Below are positions 47,312 to 59,636 of a stretch of DNA of 64,000 nt, piece by piece. The stretch comes from Snodgrassella alvi. Lineage in GTDB: Bacteria > Pseudomonadota > Gammaproteobacteria > Burkholderiales > Neisseriaceae. A program made the position numbers and the translations under genes. The notes beneath the pieces are model-generated. The model made no database searches, was not told the origin of the DNA, and was given only the letters and a program-made list of their open reading frames with translations. Every line of letters starts with the position of its first letter. Within the stretch, counting starts at the first letter, position 1. The stretch covers positions 62,001-126,000 of the forward strand of contig NZ_MEIR01000080.1 in assembly GCF_002777825.1 (NCBI RefSeq), in the 5' to 3' direction.

Positions 47312-48355
47312 TTAAATATTTTGTTGCGCAGCCAGCTGCTGTGTTTTCTGGATAAATTCAGTTTGTTTGGCTTTGGCCTTGCCTGAATCAATGGCAGTAA
47401 TGGCTAAATCTACGCCCTCCTCTAATGATGCGGTGATATCGGCAGCGTAAATTGCTGCGGCAGCATTGAGTACGACTATGTCGCGACAAGGGCCTCTTTC
47501 GCCGTTTAATACTGCATTCATAATATGCAGAGACTCTTCGCTATTAGATACTTTTAAGGGTTTCAGGTCTTCAATAATAGGTATATCAAATTGTGCTGGA
47601 TGAATATCGTATTCCATTATGGTGCCATTTTTCAGTTCGGCAACACGGGTAGTACCTGTGAGCGTAATTTCATCCAGACCGTCACTACCATGAACTACTA
47701 AAACATGTTTGCTACCAAGCTGTTTTAATACTCGCGACAGAATTCCAACCAGATCAATATGAAATACTCCTAATACCTGATTGCAAGCATCTGCCGGGTT
47801 GGTTAGCGGTCCAAGTATATTAAATACAGTACGGACACCCAGCGCCCGGCGTACAGGAGCTACATAGCGCATGCTGTTATGGTGGTTTGGTGCATACATA
47901 AATCCAACACCTAACTGGTCAATACACTCCCCTACATGCTCGGGTGTTAATTCTAGTGCTGCACCCATGGCTTCAATAATATCGGCAGAGCCGCTGGACG
48001 AGGATACGGAACGTCCGCCATGTTTTGCTACTTTGGCACCCGCAGCAGCCACTACAAACATACTGGTTGTGGAAATATTGAATGTATGCGCATTGTCACC
48101 ACCGGTACCGACGATATCAACCAGATGCTCACATTGCTGTACCGGAACTTTTGTTGCAAACTCGCGCATTACTGTAGCTGCAGCTGCAATTTCCGATACG
48201 CTTTCTACCTTGATACGTAAGCCGATAAGAATGGCGGCAATCACTTCGGGTGCCACTTCTCCCTTCATAATCTGGCGCATTAAATCGGTCATTTCGTCAT
48301 AAAATAATTCGTTATTGTCCAAAAGACGGTTAAGTGCCTGTTGCGGCGTGATCAT
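47312..48355 (-). CDS. trpD: Anthranilate phosphoribosyltransferase
   Basis: Second step of tryptophan synthesis: anthranilate plus PRPP. The 347-residue protein has [14 protein letters not shown] for pyrophosphate binding, [58 protein letters not shown] and [13 protein letters not shown]. An AAGAG site precedes the ATG. It follows trpG by 51 bases on the same strand. Confidence 0.97.
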   Translation of the reverse strand: MITPQQALNRLLDNNELFYDEMTDLMRQIMKGEVAPEVIAAILIGLRIKVESVSEIAAAATVMREFATKVPVQQCEHLVDIVGTGGDNAHTFNISTTSMFVVAAAGAKVAKHGGRSVSSSSGSADIIEAMGAALELTPEHVGECIDQLGVGFMYAPNHHNSMRYVAPVRRALGVRTVFNILGPLTNPADACNQVLGVFHIDLVGILSRVLKQLGSKHVLVVHGSDGLDEITLTGTTRVAELKNGTIMEYDIHPAQFDIPIIEDLKPLKVSNSEESLHIMNAVLNGERGPCRDIVVLNAAAAIYAADITASLEEGVDLAITAIDSGKAKAKQTEFIQKTQQLAAQQNI

Positions 48356-48406
48356 ATTAACTCTTTCTAAAAGAAACCAGTATGTTAAACGGCTTTATTA
48401 CTTCTA

Positions 48407-48979
48407 TTACTTTTGGTGTCGTTGCAGAAAATTATGCAACATTTCATAGCCGCTTTCGGTAAGTAATCCTTCGGGATGAAACTGAACGCCTTCGATGGCG
48501 TGAGTTTTATGCCTGATACCCATAATCTCATTATCATCTGTCCAGGCGGTAATTTCGAGACACTCAGGCAATGTTTCTTTTTCGATAACCAGACTATGGT
48601 AGCGGGTACAGTTCACGGGGTTGGGCAAGTTAGAAAACAGAGAGTTATTGTGATGGTAAACAGGAGAAATTTTACCATGCATAACATTTTTGGCACGTAC
48701 TATCTTGCCCCCGAAAGCATACCCAATACTTTGATGCCCCAGACAAATTCCCAGAATAGGTATTTTGCCGCCAAAATGTTTTATGGTCGCTACCGAGATA
48801 CCTGCTTCTTTTGGAGTACAAGGTCCAGGACCGATGACAATTTTTTCTGGTGCCAGGGCAATTATATCTCTCACAGTGATTTCATCATTATTTTTAACGA
48901 TTATTTCTTCGCCTAGCTGGCCAAGGTATTGCACGATGTTATAGGTAAAACTATCGTAATTATCAATGAATAGCAGCAT
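48407..48979 (-). CDS. trpG: Anthranilate/aminodeoxychorismate synthase glutamine amidotransferase subunit
   Basis: Class I glutamine amidotransferase that supplies ammonia to anthranilate synthase and, when shared, to aminodeoxychorismate synthase (PabA). The 190-residue protein has [28 protein letters not shown], the nucleophile elbow [10 protein letters not shown] and the C-terminal GVQFHPEG with the His-Glu dyad. An AAAAGG site precedes the start. No trpE lies in the window, so the synthase large subunit is encoded elsewhere. Confidence 0.95.
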   Translation of the reverse strand: MLLFIDNYDSFTYNIVQYLGQLGEEIIVKNNDEITVRDIIALAPEKIVIGPGPCTPKEAGISVATIKHFGGKIPILGICLGHQSIGYAFGGKIVRAKNVMHGKISPVYHHNNSLFSNLPNPVNCTRYHSLVIEKETLPECLEITAWTDDNEIMGIRHKTHAIEGVQFHPEGLLTESGYEMLHNFLQRHQK

Positions 48980-49018
48980 TAGCCATGCCTTTTAAGGGTA
49001 GTATGAATCGTAGTGGTT

Positions 49019-50653
49019 TCAGAGTAAGCTCTCCAGAGGTAGCCATGAGAGTAATTTGACCCATATGCGCTGCCAAATACTGGTGTCGGGTTCATGATGA
49101 TAAACCCAAGTTTGATTTTTGTCGTTGGTTTTCAACCATTCGAGTTTGCCCTGTGCTGAAAGTTTTACCTGATAGGTTACATCCGGCAATGCTTCGTTGA
49201 TGGCCTGATTCATAAATTGTGCCATCTCGGGTGACTGGATAACTACGCCCATTTCTGTATTAAGTCGAGCCGAACGTGGGTCAAAATTGAGGGAGCCAAT
49301 GTAGAGCTGCTGCCCATCTATGGTAAAGGTTTTTGCATGCAGGCTTGACTCAGAATTACCTGTAAAAGCACGATCACGTGGCCCTTTTAAGAATCCCTGA
49401 TTCTTAAGTTCATAAATCTCAACGCCCTCTTTTAACAGGGGAGAACGGTAATGTACATAACCAGAATGTACGGCAGGTACATCGGTTGCAGCCAGTGAGT
49501 TAGTAAGGATGCGTACTCTTACGCCCTCTTCTCTGAGTTTGAACAAATATTCCAAACCTGTTTGTGTCGGCACAAAATAAGGTGTGATAACCAGCAAATC
49601 TTTTTGTGGTTCTACAACAGATGCAGCAAGCGCATTCAGGGTTAAACTGGCTTTTTCATATTTGATTACAGGTGATTGAGCTGTATCTGGTGCAACTAAA
49701 AGACTGTCAGTAGGCTGGCTGGTGTTTGATTTGTTTTTGCCTTTAGGCAAAGCTTTATCTGGATTGTCGCTTACTAGAATCAGATGTGCCCACTGGTAAT
49801 TGAGAGAACCGTCCAGTAAGCGGTTGATAAAGTTATCGCGGTTGTAGGCATTACCGTAGCTATCAGCTCGCAAGTGGTTGAAACTTCGGCGCTTAAATAC
49901 TGGCATACTGGCCTGTAGTTTATTACGGCGGTGGACGATGCTGCTGAAATCATATGCTGAAGCACTGTTCCAATAGCGATCGAAATTATTGGATACCTGA
50001 TTGACGATCGGCCCTATGGCTAGAATATCCAGATCAACAAATAGTGTACCTTTACCCATATCAAAATATTCATCACCGATATTACGTCCGCCAAGAATAG
50101 TTATCTGATTATCTGCTGTGATTGATTTATTATGCATACGCCGATTTAAACGAGCAAAATCAGTTATGTAACTTAATGCTCGCCAGTGCCGGTGCATAAA
50201 TGGATTGAATAAACGTATCTGGATATTGGGTTCTTGATTAAGGGCAGTTAATACTTTATCCAGACCAACGGTATTGTTATCGTCCAGCAGTAAACGAACT
50301 TGTACACCACGTTGGGCAGCCAATACTAGTTCATGAAAGAGTAACTGGCCGGATGTGTCATTACGCCAGATGTAATACTGTACGTCCAAACTATGCTCTG
50401 CGGCACGAATCAAAGCCATACGTGCTGCAAATGCCTCATGGCCATCGTCCAAAGGATAGAGACCAGATAATCCCGGGTGCTGAGTGACCAGAGAAGCATT
50501 GGTATAGGCTAGAGAAGAAGGGATATCAGCAGCTATATGAGTTTCGACGCTACGCCCTTGCAGTGAAGGCAAACTTTGGCAGGCATTGAGCATGCATAGT
50601 ATGCAAAGATTCAGACATAAGGTACAGACATGATTAATATATTTGCTGTTCAT
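49019..50653 (-). CDS. Phospholipase D family protein, cardiolipin synthase ClsC-like
   Basis: Envelope enzyme with two HKD motifs. The N-terminus has a signal peptide with a possible lipobox (MLNAC, Cys25). The first catalytic motif is HNKSITAD at residues 174-181 followed by GGRNIGDEYFD; the second is HAKTFTID at 439-446 followed by GSLNFDPRSARLNTE. The domain order, the VQYYIWRNDTSG segment and 544 residues match ClsC/YmdC, which makes cardiolipin from phosphatidylglycerol and phosphatidylethanolamine. A ymdB partner is not present. Confidence 0.88.
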   Translation of the reverse strand: MNSKYINHVCTLCLNLCILCMLNACQSLPSLQGRSVETHIAADIPSSLAYTNASLVTQHPGLSGLYPLDDGHEAFAARMALIRAAEHSLDVQYYIWRNDTSGQLLFHELVLAAQRGVQVRLLLDDNNTVGLDKVLTALNQEPNIQIRLFNPFMHRHWRALSYITDFARLNRRMHNKSITADNQITILGGRNIGDEYFDMGKGTLFVDLDILAIGPIVNQVSNNFDRYWNSASAYDFSSIVHRRNKLQASMPVFKRRSFNHLRADSYGNAYNRDNFINRLLDGSLNYQWAHLILVSDNPDKALPKGKNKSNTSQPTDSLLVAPDTAQSPVIKYEKASLTLNALAASVVEPQKDLLVITPYFVPTQTGLEYLFKLREEGVRVRILTNSLAATDVPAVHSGYVHYRSPLLKEGVEIYELKNQGFLKGPRDRAFTGNSESSLHAKTFTIDGQQLYIGSLNFDPRSARLNTEMGVVIQSPEMAQFMNQAINEALPDVTYQVKLSAQGKLEWLKTNDKNQTWVYHHEPDTSIWQRIWVKLLSWLPLESLL

Positions 50654-50714
50654 GTGTGTACCGTATGTGGTTTATCCAACTGAAAACTGAAAGCCGCATA
50701 TTGCCTAAATAAAT

Positions 50715-52193
50715 TTATAAACCTAAATCTTGCCATAAGGCATCAACTTTGGCTATGGTTGCTGCATCTTTGTGTATCACCTTACCCCATTCCCGGTTCG
50801 TTTCTCCCGGCCATTTATTTGTTGCATCCATTCCCATTTTGCCGCCAAGTCCGCTAATGGGGCTGGCAAAATCCAAATAATCAATCGGGGTATGATCGAT
50901 TAAAGTGGTATCTCGGACTGGATCCATACGCGTCGTAATAGCCCAGATAACTTCTTTCCAATCCCGTATATTGATATCATCATCTACAACAATAATGTAT
51001 TTGGTATACATAAATTGACGCAAATAGCTCCAACAACCCATCATTATTCTTTTTGCGTGCCCGGTATATTGTTTTTTCATACTGACAATAGCCATGCGAT
51101 ACGAGCATCCTTCTGGAGGCAGATAAAAATCTATAATTTCAGGAAACTGTTTCTGCAATAAGGGAATGAATACTTCATTTAATGCGACTCCCAGTACTGC
51201 TGGTTCGTCTGGGGGTTTACCTGTATAGGTACTATGATAGATGGCATTTTCCCGCATGGTAATGCGTTCCACTGTGAATACCGGAAAATAATCTTGCTCA
51301 TTATAGTACCCGGTATGATCACCATACGGGCCTTCAAGCGCCATTTCTTCTGGCTGAATGACCCCTTCCAGTACGATTTCTGCTCTGGCAGGGACATGCA
51401 AATCACTGCCAATACATTTTACCAGTTCGGTACGTGATCCGCGTAATAAACCGGCAAACTGGTATTCGCTGAGATTGTCTGGTACTGGGGTAACTGCCCC
51501 CAGTATGGTTGCCGGATCACAACCCAATACTACAGATACTGGATAAGGTTTATCGGGATGTTTCTGTTTAAATGCCTGAAAATCGAGTGCGCCGCCACGG
51601 TGAGCCAGCCAACGCATAATGAGTTTATTTTTACCTATTAATTGCTGCCGGTAAATGCCCAGATTCTGGCGTTTTTTTTCTGGTCCACGTGTAACGGTTA
51701 ATCCCCACGTAATGAGTGGAGCCGCATCTTCCGGCCAGCATTTCTGAATAGGTAACTGTGTTAAATCAACAGCGTCACCTTCAAGGACAATTTCATGACA
51801 TGGAGCCTTTTTTACGATATGTGGTGCCATGCTCCATAAATCTTTGAGTAATGGCAATTTGGAAAAAGCATCTTTGATGCCTTTGGGTGGTTCTGGTTCT
51901 TTCAGATAAGCCAGAGTTTTGCCTATTTCCCGTAACTGGTTGGTACTGTCTGCACCCATACCCATTGCTACACGTTCAGGAGTGCCAAACAGATTGGCCA
52001 AAACCGGAAAATGATATGATTTTCCAGCCTGACTAATGGGTTGTTCAAATAGCAAAGCCGGCCCTTGTTTATGCAATACCCGATCAGCAATTTCTGTGAT
52101 CTCCAGATGAGGAGATACTGGTGTGTGAATCCGCTTTAATAGTTGTTGCTGTTCAAGAACGGAAATGAATTCACGTAAATCACGATATTTCAT
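50715..52193 (-). CDS. ubiD: 4-hydroxy-3-polyprenylbenzoate decarboxylase
   Basis: Prenylated-FMN-dependent decarboxylase of ubiquinone synthesis. From the ATG at 52193 it has 492 residues. It shows [15 protein letters not shown], the [25 protein letters not shown] block, [26 protein letters not shown] with the catalytic Glu/Arg context, and [18 protein letters not shown]. An in-frame start 15 bases upstream is possible. It lies close to pth on the same strand. Confidence 0.96.
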   Translation of the reverse strand: MKYRDLREFISVLEQQQLLKRIHTPVSPHLEITEIADRVLHKQGPALLFEQPISQAGKSYHFPVLANLFGTPERVAMGMGADSTNQLREIGKTLAYLKEPEPPKGIKDAFSKLPLLKDLWSMAPHIVKKAPCHEIVLEGDAVDLTQLPIQKCWPEDAAPLITWGLTVTRGPEKKRQNLGIYRQQLIGKNKLIMRWLAHRGGALDFQAFKQKHPDKPYPVSVVLGCDPATILGAVTPVPDNLSEYQFAGLLRGSRTELVKCIGSDLHVPARAEIVLEGVIQPEEMALEGPYGDHTGYYNEQDYFPVFTVERITMRENAIYHSTYTGKPPDEPAVLGVALNEVFIPLLQKQFPEIIDFYLPPEGCSYRMAIVSMKKQYTGHAKRIMMGCWSYLRQFMYTKYIIVVDDDINIRDWKEVIWAITTRMDPVRDTTLIDHTPIDYLDFASPISGLGGKMGMDATNKWPGETNREWGKVIHKDAATIAKVDALWQDLGL

Positions 52194-52211
52194 GACATGA
52201 ACTTTCAAAAT

Positions 52212-52787
52212 TTATTTGCTGTGCAATTGCTGCTGTACGCTGCTGTATTCACCTTTTAACAACTGAGGCATGGCAGTCAGGGATTTTTGTATCGCCTCAG
52301 TTATTAAGGCCTGTTCCTGTGTCTGCGGCTTGTTTAATACATAATGCACAACTAGATTACGGTCGCCCGGGTGGCCGATTCCCAGCCGAAGTCGGTAAAA
52401 ATCTGGTGTGCCCAACCATGCCTGAATATCTTTTAAGCCATTATGGCCGCCATTACTCCCGCCTTTTTTAAATCTAATCTGACCACAGGGAATATCCAGT
52501 TCATCATGAATAATCAGTATTTCTTCGGGTGCTATTTTGTAGAATTTAGCCAGTGCCTGCACCGCAGTACCTGATTTATTCATATATGTAGATGGCTTGA
52601 GTAGCCAGATTTCACCTTTATCCTGGTTAACTCGCGCAACTTGACCAAAGAATTTTTTTTCTTCTTTTAAACCAATTTTCCATAAGCTAGCCAGTTCATC
52701 GACAAAGTCGAAACCTATGTTGTGTCGCGTATGTTCATATTCTTTGCCTGGATTGCCCAGACCTACTATGAGCCGGATATGAGACAT
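52212..52787 (-). CDS. pth: Peptidyl-tRNA hydrolase
   Basis: Recycles peptidyl-tRNAs dropped by ribosomes. The 191-residue protein has [26 protein letters not shown] (catalytic His), [42 protein letters not shown] and LRLGIGHPG. All key residues are present. It precedes ubiD closely. Confidence 0.97.
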   Translation of the reverse strand: MSHIRLIVGLGNPGKEYEHTRHNIGFDFVDELASLWKIGLKEEKKFFGQVARVNQDKGEIWLLKPSTYMNKSGTAVQALAKFYKIAPEEILIIHDELDIPCGQIRFKKGGSNGGHNGLKDIQAWLGTPDFYRLRLGIGHPGDRNLVVHYVLNKPQTQEQALITEAIQKSLTAMPQLLKGEYSSVQQQLHSK

Positions 52788-52841
52788 GTATGTTCCTCAG
52801 TATGTATAGCAAGCTGAATAAATGAATTTAAAAGAAAGAAA

Positions 52842-53126
52842 CTAGTCTTTCTGTTGTGCCCGTCGCCGCCGGTTTTCTTTGGGGTCAATGAGTAATGGTC
52901 GATAAACTTCGATGCGATCCCAGTTGCACAGTACATACTCATCTTTAATTTTTTTACCAAATATACCAATAGGTGCTGTATGAAAATCAATATGCGGGAA
53001 TGTTTGTGGTAAGTCTGATTGCAGTAATGCCTGACGTGCACAGGTTCCAGCAGGAATCATCCCCTGCCAGAGATGCTGGTGTTCAGTCGTAGCATAAACT
53101 GCTTCTATAATAATGTCAGTTATCAT
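52842..53126 (-). CDS. rnfH: RnfH family protein
   Basis: Small ubiquitin-like-fold protein of the RnfH (RatB) family; its cellular role is not settled. The ATG at 53126 gives 94 residues: IIIEAVYATTEHQHLWQ, PAGTCARQALLQSDL, IGIFGKKIKDEYVLCNWDRIEVYRPLLIDPKENRRRRA, a canonical C-terminus. It overlaps the end of ratA by 11 bases, the usual gene pair. Confidence 0.93.
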   Translation of the reverse strand: MITDIIIEAVYATTEHQHLWQGMIPAGTCARQALLQSDLPQTFPHIDFHTAPIGIFGKKIKDEYVLCNWDRIEVYRPLLIDPKENRRRRAQQKD

Positions 53127-53550
53127 AACGCCTGTCAGCTTCCTGAATAAAGGCATCTACCAGAGTGGTGGCAATGTGGTTGAAAACCGGACCAATCAGG
53201 GCTGAAAGCACGGGATTTGAGAATTCATATTCTAGACGAAAATCAATTTTACAACCCAGATTATCGATAGGGGTAAATTGCCAGATACCTTCCAGTTTGC
53301 GAAAAGGGCCATTGAGTAAGCTCATCTGGATTTGATTTGGTCTTTGATTGATGTTTCTGGTAGCAAAGGATTGGCGTATTTTCATGTAATCCATATGCAA
53401 AACGGCTTCCAGCGATTGTTCATCCCGTTTTAAGATATCTGTACGATTGCACCAGGGTAAAAATTTTGGGTAATCTTCTACAGCGTTGACCAGATCGAAT
53501 ATGTGTTCGGCACTGTGTAACACCAAAACGCTTTTTTCAACTGTTTTCAT
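53116..53550 (-). CDS. ratA: RatA family protein (START-like, Coq10-type)
   Basis: A 144-residue START-domain protein: SAEHIFDLVNAVEDYPKFLPWC, a central DYMKIRQSFATRN, LLNGPFRKLEGIWQFTP and a C-terminal helix. E. coli RatA was described as a ribosome anti-association toxin, while Coq10 relatives bind ubiquinone; the latter fits the nearby ubiD but cannot be decided from sequence. It overlaps rnfH. Confidence 0.93.
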   Translation of the reverse strand: MKTVEKSVLVLHSAEHIFDLVNAVEDYPKFLPWCNRTDILKRDEQSLEAVLHMDYMKIRQSFATRNINQRPNQIQMSLLNGPFRKLEGIWQFTPIDNLGCKIDFRLEYEFSNPVLSALIGPVFNHIATTLVDAFIQEADRRYDN

Positions 53551-53582
53551 TTTTTGTCACATTAATGGCTTATATGGTGAAG

Positions 53583-54581
53583 TTATCTGCATGCTGTTGA
53601 GGCTGCCAGAGTCAGAAATAAATGCTTGATTTCTGTCCATGCATCGCCGTCTTCTGCACCTTTAATTAACCGGTCGATGTGCGCGCATGTCTGTAAGGCT
53701 CTGAGTAAATGTTTAACGCCGATACGTCTGGCCGCCTGTGGTGCCAGAGTTTGTTTGTCACCCCATAGTCGCAGGCTTTGGCGTAACTCACTGATGGATT
53801 TACCTTGTTTTAATGCTGCAAGCAAACGCAACAGGGTGCGGATATCTTCGCTGATAACCCATAACAATAGTACCGGCTCATTGCCTTCTGCGGCTAAACC
53901 ATCAAGCAGACGCAACATACGTTCTGAGCTCCCGCTCATCCATGCGGTAGACAATTGAAATACATCAAAACGTGCTACATTGGCCACTGCTGCCTGTGCT
54001 TCAGCCAGGGTAACCATATGGCCTGCTGGATGAATTAGCGCCAGTTTATCAATTTCTTGCTGCGCTGCTAAAAGGTTGCCTTCAACCTTGTCTGCGAATA
54101 ATGCCAATGCATCATTGTCGATGGCCAGCCCTTGTTCTACCAGACGTTTTTTTATCCATTGCGGTAAGACAGCCTGGCTGACTGCTTTTGCATCATATAC
54201 CTGAGCAACTTTAGCCCAGCTTGCAAACCATTTGCTCTGCATTTGCTGGCGCTCCAATTTGGGTAGTGTCAGAAGCATACAGGTACTATCCGGCAATTGT
54301 TCTGCCAACTGTTGTAGCATTGCAGCACCTTCTTTACCGGGTTTGCCAGAAGGTATATGCATTTCCAGTAATTTCTTATCCGCAAACAAGCCAACAGACT
54401 GCACCGAAGCCAACAGCGACGCCCAGTCGAAACCTGTTTCGATAACCACAACTTCACGCTCGTTATAGTGCTGCTCGCGCGCAGCTGTACGAACGTTGTC
54501 TATAGCCTCTAGCCGCAACAAATCTTCTTCACCATGAATCAGATAGGCTGCGGCTAGAGGCTGGGTAGATAAATCACTCAT
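53583..54581 (-). CDS. holA: DNA polymerase III delta subunit
   Basis: Clamp-loader subunit that opens the beta clamp. The 332-residue protein has AAYLIHGEEDLLRLEAIDNVR, LEMHIPSGKPGKEGAAML, a Walker-less AAA domain with WIKKRLVEQGL and KVEGNLLAAQQEIDKLALI, and a C-terminal helical domain. The sequence is less conserved than that of other clamp-loader subunits but fits throughout. Its start overlaps the lptE stop by four bases. Confidence 0.95.
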   Translation of the reverse strand: MSDLSTQPLAAAYLIHGEEDLLRLEAIDNVRTAAREQHYNEREVVVIETGFDWASLLASVQSVGLFADKKLLEMHIPSGKPGKEGAAMLQQLAEQLPDSTCMLLTLPKLERQQMQSKWFASWAKVAQVYDAKAVSQAVLPQWIKKRLVEQGLAIDNDALALFADKVEGNLLAAQQEIDKLALIHPAGHMVTLAEAQAAVANVARFDVFQLSTAWMSGSSERMLRLLDGLAAEGNEPVLLLWVISEDIRTLLRLLAALKQGKSISELRQSLRLWGDKQTLAPQAARRIGVKHLLRALQTCAHIDRLIKGAEDGDAWTEIKHLFLTLAASTACR

Positions 54582-55060
54582 TCAGTAATCACGGGCAGAA
54601 AAGCCAGACGACGTACAATCTGTTCGGCTGCATCAGTGCGCATATCACGCCAGATCATGCGTTGTTCATCTTCTTTAGCCAAAACTTCATGATCAGAGTA
54701 ATCCATATAGCGATTTACAGTTACCTGTATAGGATTTCCCAGCGGTTGATCATGGCGATAGGCTTGTACACTAACGTTAAGTGTCAACAAGTATTCGCTG
54801 GCTCCGCCAGACAAGTCTGCTGCTGATGTAGACGAATCCTGAGTAGCTGAAATAACTTTAACCACTACATCCGGTTTTTCGGTATCCACGATAACATCTG
54901 GCTGTCGTCGCAATACTACCTCCAATGCTCGTTGCATACTGCCACCATCAATTTTCCAGCTATGATAAGGCATTGGTGCATCAAATGCGGAAGTACCTTT
55001 CAGATGAAAGCCACAACTAGTTAATACGAATACGACAGCCAGTACCAGCCAGTTTTTCAT
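54578..55060 (-). CDS. lptE: LPS-assembly lipoprotein LptE
   Basis: Outer-membrane lipoprotein that plugs LptD during LPS insertion. The 160-residue protein has a signal with lipobox LTSC (Cys16) and the family start CGFHLKG, followed by a mixed alpha/beta domain with LTLNVSVQAYRHDQP and a basic C-terminal helix. The lptE-holA order is the usual proteobacterial one. Confidence 0.93.
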   Translation of the reverse strand: MKNWLVLAVVFVLTSCGFHLKGTSAFDAPMPYHSWKIDGGSMQRALEVVLRRQPDVIVDTEKPDVVVKVISATQDSSTSAADLSGGASEYLLTLNVSVQAYRHDQPLGNPIQVTVNRYMDYSDHEVLAKEDEQRMIWRDMRTDAAEQIVRRLAFLPVITE

Positions 55061-55078
55061 GTTTGATCCTTATAATAT

Positions 55079-56506
55079 CTAGGCCAATTTGCTGCGCAGT
55101 AAAGACTGAACCTGTTGTGGATTGGCTTTACCACGTGAAGCTTTCATGACCTGCCCCACCAAAGCATTAAATGCTTTTTCTTTGCCAGACTTGAATTCTG
55201 CTACAGATTTCTGGTTATTGGCGAGCACTTCATCAATGATTTTCTCAATTGCACCAGTGTCTGTCATCTGTTTCAGGCCATCACGTTCAATAATAGCATC
55301 AGCAGTCAGATCACTGTCCCACATGGTTTCAAATACCTGTTTAGCCAATTTGTTACTTAAGGTATTGTCTGCAATCCGGCTTGTCAAACCTGCTAGACGT
55401 TCAGCACTGATTGGGCTGGCAGAGATATCTATACTAGCTTTATTCAGTGCGGCGGCAAGTTCGCCTAGCATCCAGTTAGCGACTAGCTTGCCGTGACCGC
55501 TTAATTTGGCTGCTTGCTCAAACCAATTGGCCTGAATATGAGTGCTGGTTAGCAACCGCGCATCATAGTCAGAAATACCGTACTGTTCGATAAATCGGGT
55601 GGCCATTTCTTTTGGCAGCTCCGGCATGGCTGCTTTAGCAGTATCCAGCATGGCATCCGTAATGATTACTGGCAATAAATCAGGGTCGGGAAAATAGCGG
55701 TAGTCATGTGCATCTTCTTTGCTGCGCATGGCTCGGGTTTCACCTTTATTGGGATCAAACAGACGTGTTTGCTGGATAACTTTGCCGCCATCCTCAATTA
55801 GTTCAATTTGCCGCTCCACTTCATAATTAATCGCCTGTTCCAGAAAACGGAAAGAATTCAAGTTTTTGATTTCGCAGCGGGTGCCGAATTCTGCCTGCCC
55901 TTTGGGACGTACTGAAACATTGGCATCAATACGGAAAGAACCTTCTGCCATATTGCCGTCACAGATATCCAGCCACGTTACCAGACTGTGCATTGCTCTG
56001 GCATATGCAACAGCGTCGGCTGCTGAACGCATTTCCGGTTCGGATACCACTTCGAGCAAAGGTGTACCGGCACGATTCAGATCAATACCTGTATATTGTT
56101 CAAATTCATCATGGATAGATTTACCGGCATCTTCTTCCATGTGTGCTCTGGTTACGTTAATGGTTTTTACTTCATTACCCACCACAATTTCCAGCTGGCC
56201 ATGTTCTATGATAGGCAGCTCCAACTGGCTGATTTGATACCCCTTGGGCAAATCAGGATAAAAGTAGTTTTTACGATCAAAAACATTTTTTCGGTTAATC
56301 GTGGCACCTAATGCCAGCCCAAGCTTGATGGCCTTGTTAACTACTTCACGATTCATTACTGGTAAGGCGCCGGGTAAGGCACAGTCCACTACATTAGCCT
56401 GAGCATTAGAAGCGGCACCAAATGCAGTTGATGAGCCACTAAAAATTTTTGACTGTGTATTTAACTGAACGTGGATTTCCAGACCTATTACAGTTTCCCA
56501 ATTCAT
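55079..56506 (-). CDS. gatB: Aspartyl/glutamyl-tRNA amidotransferase subunit B
   Basis: Activates mischarged Glu-tRNA-Gln or Asp-tRNA-Asn for amidation. From the ATG at 56506 it has 475 residues. It shows [33 protein letters not shown], the [13 protein letters not shown] signature, [31 protein letters not shown], and the C-terminal helical YqeY-like domain ending [13 protein letters not shown]. An upstream TTG start would add five residues. Confidence 0.97.
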   Translation of the reverse strand: MNWETVIGLEIHVQLNTQSKIFSGSSTAFGAASNAQANVVDCALPGALPVMNREVVNKAIKLGLALGATINRKNVFDRKNYFYPDLPKGYQISQLELPIIEHGQLEIVVGNEVKTINVTRAHMEEDAGKSIHDEFEQYTGIDLNRAGTPLLEVVSEPEMRSAADAVAYARAMHSLVTWLDICDGNMAEGSFRIDANVSVRPKGQAEFGTRCEIKNLNSFRFLEQAINYEVERQIELIEDGGKVIQQTRLFDPNKGETRAMRSKEDAHDYRYFPDPDLLPVIITDAMLDTAKAAMPELPKEMATRFIEQYGISDYDARLLTSTHIQANWFEQAAKLSGHGKLVANWMLGELAAALNKASIDISASPISAERLAGLTSRIADNTLSNKLAKQVFETMWDSDLTADAIIERDGLKQMTDTGAIEKIIDEVLANNQKSVAEFKSGKEKAFNALVGQVMKASRGKANPQQVQSLLRSKLA

Positions 56507-56536
56507 TCTGTCTTCTTTCAATTCGTATACTGGCAG

Positions 56537-57994
56537 TTATTGTGCAAATGGTGTTCTGGTATGCCAGTCACTATTTTGCTGAATTTGGTGTGCAACACCA
56601 AGCAGACGACTTTCTGCGAAATAGTTACCGATGAGCTGAACACCTACAGGCAGTCCACTAGTGGTAAAACCTGCTGGTAACGCAATGCCCGGCAGACCGG
56701 CCAGATTAAGTGAAACCGTGTAAATATCAGACAGGTACATTTGTACCGGATCACTGTTATGGCTTCCCAATGCGGGTGCCGCAGTAGGTGCAACTGGTGC
56801 CAGAATAATATCGCACCGATTTAGCGCAGCCTGAAAGTCATTTGCAACCATCCGGCGTAATTTTTGTGCTTTCAGGTAATAGGCATCATAGTAACCATGA
56901 GACAGAACGTAAGTACCGATCATGATACGGCGTTTCACCTCATCACCAAAACCTTCCGCACGGCTATTACTGTACATTTCATCCAGATTACCAAATTCAG
57001 TTGCGCGATGACCATAACGCACACCGTCATAACGTGACAGGTTGGTACTGGCTTCAGCAGATGCAAGTACATAATAGGCTGGAATGGATAACTCAGTATG
57101 CGGCAAGGTGATATCTACAATTTCTGCCCCTTGTTTTTTCAGTACTTCTATAACATTATCAATAGATGTATGTACCTGATTATCCAGTCCCTCACCAAAA
57201 AATTCACGTGGCAGGCCTACTTTCAGTCCTTGTAACGGACGGTTTAAATCCCGGGTGTAATCTTCTTTATTGCGTTCGATGCTGGTGGAATCACGTTCAT
57301 CAAAACCTGCCATGCTATTGAGTAACAGTGCACAGTCTTCAGCGGTTTGTGCCATTGGTCCGGCCTGATCAAAACTGGAAGCATATGCAATCATACCAAA
57401 ACGGCTGACCAAACCATAAGTAGGCTTCAGGCCGGTAATACCGCAATGTGAGGCTGGCTGGCGGATAGAACCACCAGTATCCGAACCTAGTGCCGCGGGA
57501 GCCAGACGTGCAGCAATAACCGCGGCTGAACCACCAGAAGAACCGCCGGGCACATGTTCATGCTGCCATGGATTACGAGTGATGCCATAGTAGGAAGACT
57601 CGGTAGTCGAACCCATGGCAAATTCATCCATATTGGTCCGCCCGAGGGTAACCATGCCTGCATCAAGCAGATTCTGTACTACAGTAGCCGTATAGGGTGC
57701 GATAAAATTATCCAGCATTTTGCTAGAACAGGCACTGCGCCAGCCTTGCTGGCAGAAGATATCCTTATAAGCTATGGGCACACCTGTTAACGCTGTAGCT
57801 GAACCCTGTGCCAAAAGTGTATCAGCAGCTTTGGCTTCAGCAATAGTGCGTTCTTTATCCAATGTTACATAGGCATTCAGGCTGGTATTGCCCTCTTCAA
57901 TTGCAGCCAGATATTCCTGCGCCAATTCGCTGGCCGAAGCCTGTTTTGATTGCAGCAACTCACTGCACTGTTTCAATGTATAAGTTTTTGGCAT
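56537..57994 (-). CDS. gatA: Aspartyl/glutamyl-tRNA amidotransferase subunit A
   Basis: Amidase-signature glutaminase that supplies ammonia to GatB. From the ATG at 57994 it has 485 residues. The catalytic Ser-cisSer-Lys triad lies in [11 protein letters not shown] (Lys) and [32 protein letters not shown] (both Ser). It ends with [14 protein letters not shown] and [11 protein letters not shown]. It is middle gene of gatC-gatA-gatB on the minus strand. Confidence 0.97.
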   Translation of the reverse strand: MPKTYTLKQCSELLQSKQASASELAQEYLAAIEEGNTSLNAYVTLDKERTIAEAKAADTLLAQGSATALTGVPIAYKDIFCQQGWRSACSSKMLDNFIAPYTATVVQNLLDAGMVTLGRTNMDEFAMGSTTESSYYGITRNPWQHEHVPGGSSGGSAAVIAARLAPAALGSDTGGSIRQPASHCGITGLKPTYGLVSRFGMIAYASSFDQAGPMAQTAEDCALLLNSMAGFDERDSTSIERNKEDYTRDLNRPLQGLKVGLPREFFGEGLDNQVHTSIDNVIEVLKKQGAEIVDITLPHTELSIPAYYVLASAEASTNLSRYDGVRYGHRATEFGNLDEMYSNSRAEGFGDEVKRRIMIGTYVLSHGYYDAYYLKAQKLRRMVANDFQAALNRCDIILAPVAPTAAPALGSHNSDPVQMYLSDIYTVSLNLAGLPGIALPAGFTTSGLPVGVQLIGNYFAESRLLGVAHQIQQNSDWHTRTPFAQ

Positions 57995-58089
57995 AATGGT
58001 TATATAGCTTTCAGGCAACACTTGCTAGAGGCTGCCTGCGATAAATTCAAACGAAATTAAAGACAAGGTTAATATCATGAAATATGAGC

Positions 58090-58377
58090 TTATTCGATAA
58101 CCTTGGGCACAAGATACATATCCTTGTCTACCAGAGGAGCGCATGACTGTAATGCACTGTGCACATCTTTTTCAGTAACGCAATCATCACGTAAACGTAA
58201 TGCCACTTCATGTGGATGCGCCATTGGTTCAACCCCATCTGTGTTGACTTCCTGCATTTTTTCGACCAGATCGAATACATGATTAAGTTCTGCCAGCATA
58301 TTATTTCGCTCTGTTTCTGAAAGACTCAAGCGAGAGAGGCGTGCGAGCTTATCTACATCACTTAATGTTAAAGCCAT
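58090..58377 (-). CDS. gatC: Aspartyl/glutamyl-tRNA amidotransferase subunit C
   Basis: A 95-residue subunit that wraps around GatA and GatB. It shows LTLSDVDKLARLSRLSLSETERNNMLAELNHVFDLVEKMQEVNTDGVEPMAHP, LRDDCVTE and a C-terminal VDKDMYLVPKVIE. It is first gene of the gat operon and divergent from mreB. Confidence 0.96.
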   Translation of the reverse strand: MALTLSDVDKLARLSRLSLSETERNNMLAELNHVFDLVEKMQEVNTDGVEPMAHPHEVALRLRDDCVTEKDVHSALQSCAPLVDKDMYLVPKVIE

Positions 58378-58438
58378 CAAAAATCCTTAAATTTGATTTA
58401 GCAAAACGGGCAAACTGCGGTATCATTGCGCGTTCTGA

Positions 58439-58472
58439 TTCGGTTATTACATAGTATCGAATTATAACCGAA
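58439..58472. repeat. Inverted repeat between gatC and mreB
   Basis: TTCGGTTAT (58439-58447) and ATAACCGAA (58464-58472) form perfect nine-base arms around 16 bases, in the intergenic region of two divergent operons. It could be a regulator site or a hairpin. There is no T-run on either side, so it is not a classical terminator. Confidence 0.6.
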
Positions 58473-58558
58473 AACCCTATTCTTTGGCGCATTGATTTGC
58501 TTTGGTTAATGTGTCACACAACAGCTTTTGCCATACTTATAATTTAAAAGTTCATTAG

Positions 58559-59605
<1,047 letters not shown>

Positions 59606-59636
59606 ACACCGTAATGTTTGTTTAATATAATTAACA

